Made by a program: the position numbers and the translations under genes | Assembly: GCF_003752415.1 (NCBI RefSeq) | Contig: NZ_RKHG01000001.1 | Coordinates: forward strand, 1,550,001 to 1,614,000 | DNA from: Luteococcus japonicus | Lineage (GTDB): Bacteria; Actinomycetota; Actinomycetes; Propionibacteriales; Propionibacteriaceae | Length of the DNA: 64,000 nt | Reading direction: 5' to 3' | Notes under the pieces: model-generated | The model's database searches: none | What the model was told of the DNA's origin: nothing | What the model saw: the letters and a program-made list of their open reading frames with translations, nothing else | Shown: one piece after another, positions 23,991 to 32,017 of the stretch | Numbering within the stretch: position 1 is the first letter of the stretch | Layout of the letters: every line of letters begins with the position of its first letter

Positions 23991-25612
23991 ACGGTCTTGT
24001 CCTTGGGGACGGTGCCCTTGTTCACGTAGTCCTTCACGGCCGTCTTCACGCAGGCATTGCCCAGGTCCCAGGCCGAGTGACCCGCACCCTTCCACGTCAC
24101 CAGCACCCCGGACTCCAGCTGGTCGGCCATCCAGACCGCCTGCTGGTACGGGGTGGCCGGGTCACCCGTGGCGCCCAGCACGACGATCGGTGCCGCGCCC
24201 TTGCCCTGCAACTTCAGCTGGGGCGACGGCTTGGCGCTCCAGAAGGAGCACTGCACATTCGGGCCGAAGAAGGGTGCCAGGATCGGGGCCTTCTTGATGT
24301 CCTTGGCCAGTTCCTTGCGGGCCCCGGCGGCACCCGGATCCTCGCTGTCCGCGCAGGCAATGGCGGGGAAGGAGTACATCATCGAGCCGTAGCTGCCGTC
24401 CTCATTGCGGCCATTCATCATGTCGGAGGTCTGCAGCAGCTGCGAGCCGTCGCCCTCCTTGGCGGCCACCAGTGCCGAGGTCAGCTGGCTGTAACCCTGG
24501 TCCCCGAAGTACAGGTAGGTGACCATGCCGGTCACACCCTGGCTCTGGGTCAGGGTGCGGTCGAAGACCTTCAGCGGCTTCGCGTCCAGCCCCTTGAGGA
24601 TGCCGGTCACCGAATCCAGCACCTGCTTCTGCGTCGTGCCCAGCGCGCAGGACTGCTCCGCGCACCAGTCCGCATAGTTCTTCAACGCCAGGTCGAAGCC
24701 CATCGCCTGGATCACCGACTCGTCGGTGGTGATGTTCACCGCACTGTCCAGCACCATCTTGCCCACCCGATGTGGGTACAGCTCGGCATACATCGAGCCG
24801 ATGTAGGTGCCGTAGCTGATGCCCAGGTAGTCCAGCTTCTCGTCGCCGACGAGGTGGCGCAGGTAGTCCAGGTCACGGGCCGTGTCGATGGTGGAGATGT
24901 GGTCCAGCAGCGCGCCCGACTTCTCCCGGCACTGGGCGGCGAAGTCCTTGTTGGCCTTCTCCAGACTGCCCCACTCGGCCTCGTCGTCCGGCGAGGAGTC
25001 CGTGGCGACGTAGGCGTCGGTCTGCTCGGGCGTGCCGCACTTCACCGGCGTCGACTCGCCACTGCCACGCGGATCCCAGCCGATCACGTCATGGGTGGGG
25101 AAGCTCGTCGCGTCGAAGTTGCCCACCATGTCCTGGCCCGAGCCGCCGGGGCCACCCGGGTTGATGAACAGGGTGGCGGTCTTGTCCTTGCCGGCCGCCT
25201 TGCGCTTCATCTTCAGGGTGATGGCATCGCCGTCGGGATTGTCCCAGTCCAGCGGCACCAGCACCGTGCCGCACTCGAGGCCAGTGTCACACCCCTTCCA
25301 GTCGATCTTCTGGTCCAGATAGCGCTGCATCCCACTGCCCGCCGGCGCCGCGGCAAAACCCTCCGGCTTCGCGTCGGAGGTGAAGCTGGTGCGGTCCGGC
25401 GAGGAGTACTTGGACTGCGTCTGGTGCTTGCTGGCGTCGAAAGCCGCCACGCCCTGGGCATTCGACGGGCTCTGCGCCGACGAGCTGGCACTGGCCGACG
25501 CGCTGGAGCTCGGTGACTGCTGGGCGCCGGGCGTCTTCGGGGTACAGCCCACCGCGACGAGCAGCAGGGGAAGACCGGCCAGTGCGGTCAGGTGTCGGGT
25601 GCGAGTGGTCAC
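23984..25612 (-). CDS. Lipoprotein alpha/beta hydrolase, tripeptidyl aminopeptidase (TAP) family
   Basis: A 542-residue exported lipoprotein. The lipobox is LLLVAVGC (Cys about residue 23), followed by a Ser/Gln-rich linker. The hydrolase shows LFINPGGPGGSGQDMV (oxyanion region), the nucleophile elbow YLGISYGTYIGSMYAELYP, and a C-terminal TAP-like domain with VLGATGDPATPYQQA (Asp) and GAGHSAWDLGNACV (His). Relatives (SlpD/SlpE, CaeA type) release peptides or hydrolyse esters at the cell surface. The GTG start overlaps the PSP1 stop (GTGA) and has AGGAG upstream, so it is co-translated with PSP1, the usual order in actinobacteria. Confidence 0.9.
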   Translation of the reverse strand: MTTRTRHLTALAGLPLLLVAVGCTPKTPGAQQSPSSSASASASSSAQSPSNAQGVAAFDASKHQTQSKYSSPDRTSFTSDAKPEGFAAAPAGSGMQRYLDQKIDWKGCDTGLECGTVLVPLDWDNPDGDAITLKMKRKAAGKDKTATLFINPGGPGGSGQDMVGNFDATSFPTHDVIGWDPRGSGESTPVKCGTPEQTDAYVATDSSPDDEAEWGSLEKANKDFAAQCREKSGALLDHISTIDTARDLDYLRHLVGDEKLDYLGISYGTYIGSMYAELYPHRVGKMVLDSAVNITTDESVIQAMGFDLALKNYADWCAEQSCALGTTQKQVLDSVTGILKGLDAKPLKVFDRTLTQSQGVTGMVTYLYFGDQGYSQLTSALVAAKEGDGSQLLQTSDMMNGRNEDGSYGSMMYSFPAIACADSEDPGAAGARKELAKDIKKAPILAPFFGPNVQCSFWSAKPSPQLKLQGKGAAPIVVLGATGDPATPYQQAVWMADQLESGVLVTWKGAGHSAWDLGNACVKTAVKDYVNKGTVPKDKTVC

Positions 25613-26634
25613 TGCTGCTCCTCGTGGGTGGTGGACGGATGCGGGCCGGGGCCCGTGGGTGGCTTGCGGCCGGCAAAACCACCGGTGCGCTTCTTGTGGC
25701 GGGCCTTCTTGCGCGGGGCGTCCTCCGGCGTGGCCTCGACAGGCTCGGCCGACGCTTCACTCACGGTCCCCGAGCCTGTCGAGGGGACGGTCTGGGACAA
25801 GGTGGCATCGCGGTCCTTGCGGCGACGTGAGGTGACGCACACCTCGGTCAGCGGGCAGCGGGCCACCTCACCGTGGCCATTGCGCACCGTGACGCTCTGG
25901 CCGGGAACCGAGTGACCGATCACCTTCGCATCCCCGATCGGGGACTCGACGTGCTCCCCCACGGCCGGCGCCTGCTGGGCGAATTCGACGTAGAGGGGGT
26001 GCTCGTACTTCAGGCAGCACATCAACTTGCCGCACTGCCCCTGGATGGCCAACGGATTGGGCGCCAGCCCCTGCACCTTCGCCAGCCGCAGGCCGACGGG
26101 TTCGAAGTCGGTCAGGAAGGTGGAGCAACACAGCTCACGCCCGCAGGAGCCGATCCCACCGGTCAGCCGCGTCGCATCCCGTCCGGCCACCTGCCGCAGG
26201 TCCACCCGGGCGTGCAGGGCGCGCGCCAGGTCTCCCACCAGGGTCCGGAAGTCCACCCGGCCGGGGGCGGTGAAGTAGATGGCCACCATCAGGTCCACGT
26301 CGTCGGCCCGGTCAATCCAGTCGACGGCGACGATCTTCATCGGCAGTTCGTGCTCGGCCACCAGCGCCTTGGTGACGGCCAGCGCCTCGGCCCTGCGCTG
26401 GCGGTTCTCCCGGTCCCGTTGCAGGTCAGCCTCGCTGGCAGGGCCCAAGCAGACCGGGAGCTCGGTGAGGTTCTCGCTGTCCACGTACTCGGGTGCCCAC
26501 ACCACCTGCACCACCTCGGGCCCGAACTCGGTGGGAAAGAGCACGTGGTCACCGACCCGATGGGTTGCCTCCCCAGGGTCCAGGTAGTGCAGTTGACCGT
26601 GGGTCTCGAAGGTCACTGCCATCACACGCGCCAT
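25609..26634 (-). CDS. PSP1 domain protein (RicT-like)
   Basis: A 341-residue protein. The PSP1 domain carries the paired cysteine motifs GSCGRELCCSTFL and QCGKLMCCLKYEH seen in RicT/YaaT, which in Bacillus acts with iron-sulphur partners in RNA processing and development. It precedes holB in many genomes, and here it lies downstream of the topA-tmk-holB block. The C-terminal 60 residues are low-complexity and include two dispersed palindromes (encoding SGTVSEAS and EPVEATPED). The ATG at 26634 lies 7 nt after TACTCT, so leaderless. The upstream frame to 26784 is rejected. Confidence 0.9.
   Translation of the reverse strand: MARVMAVTFETHGQLHYLDPGEATHRVGDHVLFPTEFGPEVVQVVWAPEYVDSENLTELPVCLGPASEADLQRDRENRQRRAEALAVTKALVAEHELPMKIVAVDWIDRADDVDLMVAIYFTAPGRVDFRTLVGDLARALHARVDLRQVAGRDATRLTGGIGSCGRELCCSTFLTDFEPVGLRLAKVQGLAPNPLAIQGQCGKLMCCLKYEHPLYVEFAQQAPAVGEHVESPIGDAKVIGHSVPGQSVTVRNGHGEVARCPLTEVCVTSRRRKDRDATLSQTVPSTGSGTVSEASAEPVEATPEDAPRKKARHKKRTGGFAGRKPPTGPGPHPSTTHEEQQ
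25732..25790. repeat. Two opposed dispersed palindromes inside the PSP1 tail
   Basis: GGCCTCGACAGGCTCGGCC and GTCCCCGAGCCTGTCGAGGGGAC lie in opposite orientation 11 bp apart. The second has six perfectly paired arm bases. Confidence 0.8.
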
Positions 26635-26732
26635 GCAGGCAAGAGTAGACGCCCGCCGAACCAGGTCTGCTCCTGGCGAAACCAACCCCAGGGGTGTGGC
26701 CCCTCCCCCACGCCGTGTGGGGACAATCACCA

Positions 26733-27671
26733 ATGAGTACTGCCAAGAAGACCAAGAAGACCAAGAAGGCCACCCCGACGGCACCAGCCGCCCCGGCGCC
26801 CACGTCGGCCGCCTCCCGGGCCAAGCTGAGCCGGATCCCCAACCAGACCCAGGACTGGCCCGGCACCACCACCGAGTTGCGCCCGCAGCCGGACCACGGT
26901 GACTCCTCCTGGACGCCGCGTGGCCGCCTGAGCGGCAAGCGCGCCCTGGTCACCGGTGGGGACTCGGGCATCGGCCGGGCCGTCGCCACCGTCTTCGCCC
27001 ATGAGGGGGCCGAGGTCACCATCGTCGCCCTGCCCGACGAGGCCGAGGACGCCAAGGCCACCAAGAAGGCCATCAAGGCGCTGGGCGGCGTCTGCCACGT
27101 CATCAAGGCAGACCTGCGCACCGCCAAGGCCAACCAGCGTGTGGTGGAGCGCGCCGTGGAGAAGATGGGCGGCCTCGACGTCGTCGTCGCCAATGCCGCC
27201 TACCAGATGACCCACCCGGCGCTGGCCGAATTCCCCGACGGGCAGGTGGAGCGCACCTTCGAGACCAATGTCTTCGGCCCCTTCTGGCTGGTCAAGGCCG
27301 CCCAGGCGCACCTGAACGAGGGGTCCTCGGTCGTCTTGACCACCTCCGTGCAGGCCTACTCCCCGTCGGAACCGCTGCTGGACTACGCGGCTTCCAAGGC
27401 CGCACTGACCAACCTCGCGGTGAACCTGGCCAGCCAGTTCGGCCCCCAGGGCATCCGGGTCAATGCCGTGGCCCCCGGCCCCATCTGGACGCCGCTGATC
27501 CCGGCGACGATGGCCCCCGAGAAGGTCTCCGGCTTCGGCTCGGACACCCCGCTGGGGCGCGCCGGGCACCCGGTGGAGGTGGCCGCGGCCTACGTCTTCC
27601 TGGCCAGCGACGAGGCCAGCTATGTCTCCGGCACCGTGCTGGGCGTCACCGGCGGCAAGCCCGTCTTCTGA
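26733..27671 (+). CDS. SDR family oxidoreductase with Lys/Ala-rich N-terminus
   Basis: A 312-residue short-chain dehydrogenase of the YhxC/YhdF-like group. After a basic tail (STAKKTKKTKKAT...) comes the segment IPNQTQDWPGTTTELRPQPDHG typical of that group. It then has the cofactor loop VTGGDSGIGRAVA, VVANAAY, the catalytic Ser (TTSVQAYSP), DYAASKAAL (Tyr-x-x-x-Lys) and NAVAPGPIWTP. GACAAT shortly before the ATG is a candidate -10. It is divergent from PSP1. Substrate unknown; relatives are linked to general stress. Confidence 0.9.
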   Translation: MSTAKKTKKTKKATPTAPAAPAPTSAASRAKLSRIPNQTQDWPGTTTELRPQPDHGDSSWTPRGRLSGKRALVTGGDSGIGRAVATVFAHEGAEVTIVALPDEAEDAKATKKAIKALGGVCHVIKADLRTAKANQRVVERAVEKMGGLDVVVANAAYQMTHPALAEFPDGQVERTFETNVFGPFWLVKAAQAHLNEGSSVVLTTSVQAYSPSEPLLDYAASKAALTNLAVNLASQFGPQGIRVNAVAPGPIWTPLIPATMAPEKVSGFGSDTPLGRAGHPVEVAAAYVFLASDEASYVSGTVLGVTGGKPVF

Positions 27672-27686
27672 GGTCCGCGGAGAAGA

Positions 27687-27789
27687 TCCCTGCGAGAGTT
27701 GCGCAGAACTGGGGCCTTCGGGCCCCGCCACGCGGTAAGTCCGCCGTGACGGGGCCCTGAGCCTGCTCTTCGCGCAACTCTCGCAGGGA
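27687..27789. other. 103-bp palindromic element with 18-bp perfect terminal inverted repeats
   Basis: The arms are TCCCTGCGAGAGTTGCGC (27687-27704) and its exact complement (27772-27789). Inside are the hairpin GGGGCC-TTCG-GGCCCC (27711-27726) and a second near CACGCGG-taagt-CCGCCGTG with one bulge. It lies between the convergent SDR and cotransporter genes. It may act as a bidirectional terminator, a structured RNA or a miniature transposable element; there is no evident target duplication. Confidence 0.75.
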
Positions 27790-27799
27790 CGGACTGTGG

Positions 27800-28960
27800 T
27801 CAGGCCTCAGCCGGGGCCTGCTCCATCACGGCGATGCCCCGGTCAACCGAGGCGCGCTCCTGCTCGATCCGCGCGATCAGGGTCTCCGCCCGCTCCACCG
27901 AACCGAGCAGCGCCACCAATGCGCCCTTCTCCCCGGCGGGCAGCGAGGCGGTGTCGATGATCCGCCAGCGCAGGTCCTCGATCGTTGTCTCCGCGCGCTT
28001 GTCCGCCGGCACCTCGGTGGCCGGCGCCACAGCGGTGGTGATGTCCGCCAGGCGGGTCTCCAGCCGTTCCAGCGCCTCGGTCCAGAAGACCTGGCTGGCG
28101 GGGCTGAACTCCTCCCGGGTGACGCGGCGGGCAATCTGGTGCAGCTGCTCGTTGAGGCTGGTGGTGAAGTCCACCTCCTCGATCAGGCTGGCCACCATGT
28201 CCGACTGCTCCCGGCTCTGTCCGTCGGCGAACAGGTGGGCGGAGTAGGCGCGGATCTCCCGGGACAGGGAGTCCGCCGCCTCGGCATGCTCCCCGAGCAC
28301 CTTCGGGGCGTCATCCTTGCCCCGCGCGATGTCCACGAAGACCGAGCCCGCCACCAGCTGCCGCTGGATCTCCTGCTGCACCGCGGGAATGGCCTTGTCC
28401 GGCTGGTCGATGACCGCGCGGTCCAGGAAGCGGGGCGTGGAGAAGTCCTCGACGTCGTCGTGCTCCGCCCCCACCTTGGACAGCACCCGCTCGAAGGTGC
28501 CGACGAAGGGGAACAGGATCATCACGTTGAAGATGTTGAAGACGATGGAGAAGACGCCCACGGCGACGGGGACCATCGGGAAGGTGGGCTGCCCGTCCAC
28601 CATCACGGCGCGGCCCGGATCAATGTTGAACAGCCCAAGACCCCAGGACAGCACCCGGATGGCGGGGAAGAAGAGCGTCAGCACCACGAGCACGCCGATG
28701 AAGTTGAAGGCGATGTGCGCGTAGGCGGTGCGCTTGGCGTTCTTGGACAGGTTCAGTGAGGCGATCCAGGAGGTGATGGTGGTGCCCAGGTCCGCGCCGA
28801 TCGCGAAGGCGATGGCCGTCTGCCACGGCAGCACGCCGGAGGCGCCCAGGCCCATCACGATGCCGATGGTGGCCGACGAGGAGTGGATGACGCCGGTGAT
28901 GGCGGTGCCCGCCATCAGGCCCTTGACGGGCGTGCCCGCAATCTTGGCGGGCACGGCACG
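27800..28960 (-). pseudogene. 5'-truncated Na+/phosphate cotransporter
   Basis: About 386 codons remain. They begin at PAKIAGTPVKGLMAG, within the second Na/Pi repeat: HSSSATIGIVMG (the QSSSA signature with Gln changed to His), FAIGADLGTTIT, YAHIAFNFIGVLVVLTLFF and further helices. A PhoU-like helical domain follows (FLDRAVIDQPDKAIPAVQQEI...). Family members usually carry about 150-200 more residues with the first repeat. Upstream of 28960 the frame stays open to 29134 but encodes unrelated, repeat-derived residues. It is probably a broken gene; a CGCTCGGGTT repeat sits at 29082-29146 near the break. Confidence 0.75.
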
Positions 28961-29081
28961 TCCTCCAGGCGGGGGTCCAGTGGGGTCTGCCCCACATGAA
29001 ATGCGGTGGAAGTGAAGCACGCCACGAGATCCGGTGACTGACAGGTGAACACTTCGCCCTCGCCCGTGAGGCAGTTCCCCC

Positions 29082-29146
29082 GATCCGCTCGGGTTCCCGA
29101 GATCCGCGTGTGTTGCAGCACGAGCGGGATCCACAAACCCGAGCGG
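29082..29146. repeat. CGCTCGGGTT dispersed repeat, copy 4
   Basis: GATCCGCTCGGGTT (29082-29095), GATCCGCGTGTGTTGCAG (29101-29118) and the inverted AAACCCGAGCGG (29135-29146). Confidence 0.8.
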
Positions 29147-29221
29147 CCTGCCCGGACCAGAACATGACAGGAGCCCCGCACCGTGTGATGCGGGGCTCCC
29201 GAAGAAGTCAGCGGGTGAGGC

Positions 29222-29872
29222 TCAGTAACGCGCCTTGTTCTTGCGACGGTTGGCGCGGATCTGGCCGTCGATGCTCCACCGGCCGGGGCCGACGAAGAGC
29301 AGAGTCAGGCCAACCGCGGCCAGCAGCACCTCCAGCTCCCCGACGAAGCCGGCCTTGCCGGACTGGAAGGGATTGCCGGCGCCCCACTGCACCATCGCCA
29401 GGGCCCCGATGGCCAGCGCGGCAATGCCGAGGCCCGCGACGCGCGTCAGCAGGCCGAAGACCAGGGCGACGGCAGCCAGGAGCTCGGCGATACCGATGCC
29501 CCACGCCATGTAGTACGGGCTCGGCAGGCCCAGGGAGCTCATGAAGCCCTCGGTGCCGGTGATGTCGGTCAGCTTCTGGAAGCCGTGAACGCCCATGATG
29601 CCGGCCGTCACCAGGCGCAGCAGGAAGAGACCGAGGGAGGGGAAGAACTTCTCGGTGGTGGGCTTGTGGACGGCGGGCAGCACCGGGTCCGGGGCGCTCG
29701 AGGTGGGCACCTTGCCCAGGGCGCGGTCACGGGCGGCACGGTCCTGGGCGCGCTGGTTGGCCCAGTCGTCGGTCTCGGCCTCCGCGGCGGCGGCATTGGC
29801 CTCGCGCAGGACGTCGCTGTCAAGGATCTGGGTGGCCTCGGTGGAGCCAGTACGGTGGGTGTTGTTGCTCAC
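29222..29872 (-). CDS. DoxX family membrane protein
   Basis: A 216-residue protein. A hydrophilic N-terminus of about 75 residues precedes four helices of the DoxX fold: LFLLRLVTAGIMGVHGFQKL, YYMAWGIGIAELLAAVALVFGLLTRVA, GLGIAALAIGALAMVQWG and GELEVLLAAVGLTLLFVGPG. DoxX proteins are redox-associated membrane partners, for example in thiosulphate or oxidative-stress complexes. The GTG at 29872 has AAGGA 7 nt upstream. The long acidic N-terminal extension is not usual for the family and may be cytoplasmic. Confidence 0.87.
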   Translation of the reverse strand: MSNNTHRTGSTEATQILDSDVLREANAAAAEAETDDWANQRAQDRAARDRALGKVPTSSAPDPVLPAVHKPTTEKFFPSLGLFLLRLVTAGIMGVHGFQKLTDITGTEGFMSSLGLPSPYYMAWGIGIAELLAAVALVFGLLTRVAGLGIAALAIGALAMVQWGAGNPFQSGKAGFVGELEVLLAAVGLTLLFVGPGRWSIDGQIRANRRKNKARY

Positions 29873-30046
29873 GGCGGGTCCTTCAGTTGGGGAAGTACAC
29901 CCATGAAGGGTGCGGCACATTCCCACTCAGTTTCTCATTTGACCACCTGCCCAGCTCAGCGACACGCGCCGGGGTGGTTCTGCCCGTGGGCGGAGCGGCC
30001 CCAGGCGCGGGAAGTGGCGCGACGTACCTCTGGGCACCAACTGGCT

Positions 30047-30074
30047 CGACCACCGGGAATCGACCACCGGGAAT
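30047..30074. repeat. Perfect tandem 14-mer (x2)
   Basis: CGACCACCGGGAAT occurs twice back to back, 16 bp after the holB stop. Confidence 0.7.
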
Positions 30075-30089
30075 CGGCGGCCGAGGCGG

Positions 30090-31292
30090 TCAGTCCGCGA
30101 CGCTCAGCAGCAGCGCTTCCATGGCCAGCAGCGGCGCCACATTGGTCTCCAGGGCCTCCCGGCACTGGATGATCGCGTCGATGCGGCGCAGGGTCTGCTC
30201 CGGGGTGGAACCCCGGGAAGCCCGCTCCAACTGGTTGCGGATCTCCCCGTTGATCAGGTGCGGCCCGCCGTCGGCCGGCACCCCGGAGTGCAGTGCCTGG
30301 GCGGGCATCGGTGCGGAGATCGCCCCGGTCTGCAGCGCCAGCACGTCGCGGTAGAAGGTGGTCAGCTCCGTCAGCACCCGGTCCAGGGCATCGCGCTGGA
30401 TGCGCTTGGCGCGGGCCTTCTGCTGCTCCTCCAGCTCCTTCAGCGCGGCATTGGCATTGCGCGGGCGCGCGCCCTTGGTACCGAAACCCAGGGCCTCCTC
30501 CAGCTTGGCACGCTCGGCGGAGTCGGTCTCGGCCGTGGCCTTCGTCGCCTCCTCGGCAGCCGCCTTCACCAGGTTGTCGGCGGCCGTCAGGCAGGCTCCG
30601 ACACTGCTCAGCCGCCCCGGGATCATCAACACCTCGTGCCGACGGTTGCGGGCCTCCTCGTTGCGGGCCAGCGCCCTGGCCCGGCCGATGTGCCCCTGCG
30701 CGGCCCGCGCGGCGTGGGCCGCCAGGGCCGGGTCCACCCCGTCGCGCCACTGCAGGAGTTCCGCGACGGCCGCATCGCTGGGCGTGGACAGGGACAGCCG
30801 GCGGCAGCGGGACCGGATGGTGACCACGACGTCATCGGCGGTGGGGGCGCACAGGATCCACACCGTCTTCGGCGCCGGTTCCTCGATGGCCTTCAGCAGG
30901 GCATCGCCGCCGCGGTCGGTCACCCGGTCCGCGTCCTCGACGACGATCACCTGGTGGCGGCCCATCGTCGGGCTCATCGCCGCACGGCGCACCAGGTCAC
31001 GCACCTCGTCGACGCCGATGCTCAGCATCTCCGTGCGCACCAGCGTCACGTCGGGATGTGCCCCGGACAGGGAGGTCCGGCACTCATTGCACTGGCCGCA
31101 GCCGCCCCGGGGGCACTGCAGCGCCGCCGCGAAGGCCCGCGCGGCATTGGACCTCCCGGAACCGGGCGGCCCGGTCACCAACCAGGCGTGGGTCATGGCA
31201 TGGGCATCGCCGGCGACGGCGCGCTTGAGCACCTCGACGGCGCGGTTCTGGCCGACGAGTTCACTCCACAGGTCTGGCGTGGTCTGGGTCAC
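30090..31292 (-). CDS. holB: DNA polymerase III subunit delta'
   Basis: A 400-residue clamp-loader subunit. The AAA+ fold shows LVTGPPGSGRSNAARAF (a P-loop with Arg for Lys, so probably no ATPase activity), the four zinc cysteines in CPRGGCGQCNEC, VIVEDADRVTDRGGDALLKAIEEP and the SRC region IRSRCRRLSL. The C-terminus is helical. The GTG start overlaps the tmk stop by 4 bp (GTGA), the standard tmk-holB coupling. Confidence 0.93.
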   Translation of the reverse strand: MTQTTPDLWSELVGQNRAVEVLKRAVAGDAHAMTHAWLVTGPPGSGRSNAARAFAAALQCPRGGCGQCNECRTSLSGAHPDVTLVRTEMLSIGVDEVRDLVRRAAMSPTMGRHQVIVVEDADRVTDRGGDALLKAIEEPAPKTVWILCAPTADDVVVTIRSRCRRLSLSTPSDAAVAELLQWRDGVDPALAAHAARAAQGHIGRARALARNEEARNRRHEVLMIPGRLSSVGACLTAADNLVKAAAEEATKATAETDSAERAKLEEALGFGTKGARPRNANAALKELEEQQKARAKRIQRDALDRVLTELTTFYRDVLALQTGAISAPMPAQALHSGVPADGGPHLINGEIRNQLERASRGSTPEQTLRRIDAIIQCREALETNVAPLLAMEALLLSVAD

Positions 31293-32017
31293 GGGTCGAG
31301 TCTGCCCGATGCCTCTGACTTTTCCTCGTTCCCCGAGCTCGTCGAGGGGGCCTCGACAGGCTCGGCCGACGAAGAATCCGGCTCGGCCGACGGATCCATC
31401 GCCCGAGCGGTCATCAGCTCCTGCACGCGGTGCCGGACCCGGCGGGCGATGGAGTCCACGGTGTCCCGCGCGGGGATCACCAGGTAGTGGTCCGGATCAC
31501 GTTCGGCCAGCTCCAGGAAGCCCTGCCGCACCCGTCGGTGGAAGTCCTCCCCCGCGCTCTCGATCCGGTCCTTGTCCGCAATCCGGTTCACCGCCTGGCT
31601 CGGGTCCACGTCCAACAGCACCGTGAGGTCCGGACGCAGGCTCTGCGTCGCCCACCGGGCAATGGTCTCCACGTCATCGGCGGGCAGCGAACGCCCGGCC
31701 GCCTGGTAGGCGATCGTCGAGTCGACGTAGCGGTCGCAGACCACCACCTCGCCCCGTTCCAGCGCGGGCTTGACCACCTCCACGACGTGCTGCGCCTTGT
31801 CGGCGATGTAGAGCAGGCACTCGGCGCGGGAGGAGATGTCACCCGAATCGGGATTGAGCACCAGCCGTCGGATCTCGCCACCCAGCCACGAGTCTCCGGG
31901 CTCGTGGGTGACCAGGAAGGGAACCTGCTGGCGCTTCAACCAGCCGGCCAACTGCCGCACCTGGGTGGACTTGCCGGCGGAGTCCCCGCCCTCGAAGACG
32001 ATGAAGAGCCCGCTCAC
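31289..32017 (-). CDS. tmk: Thymidylate kinase with repeat-encoded C-terminal tail
   Basis: A 242-residue dTMP kinase that makes dTDP for DNA synthesis. Motifs: FEGGDSAGKSTQVRQL (P-loop), THEPGDSWLGGEIRRLVL (the DR/E substrate loop), CDRYVDSTIAYQAAGR (DRY) and LLDVDPSQAVNRI with a lid. The tail after about residue 212 (PSAEPDSSSAEPVEAPSTSS...) is encoded by two dispersed palindromes and is not part of the enzyme. The GTG at 32017 has GGGAG upstream and overlaps the stop of the CYTH-like gene (GTGA). Confidence 0.93.
   Translation of the reverse strand: MSGLFIVFEGGDSAGKSTQVRQLAGWLKRQQVPFLVTHEPGDSWLGGEIRRLVLNPDSGDISSRAECLLYIADKAQHVVEVVKPALERGEVVVCDRYVDSTIAYQAAGRSLPADDVETIARWATQSLRPDLTVLLDVDPSQAVNRIADKDRIESAGEDFHRRVRQGFLELAERDPDHYLVIPARDTVDSIARRVRHRVQELMTARAMDPSAEPDSSSAEPVEAPSTSSGNEEKSEASGRLDP
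31329..31371. repeat. Two adjacent dispersed palindromes inside tmk
   Basis: CCCCGAGCTCGTCGAGGGG and GGCCTCGACAGGCTCGGCC lie in opposite orientation almost without a gap, within the tmk tail. Confidence 0.8.
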
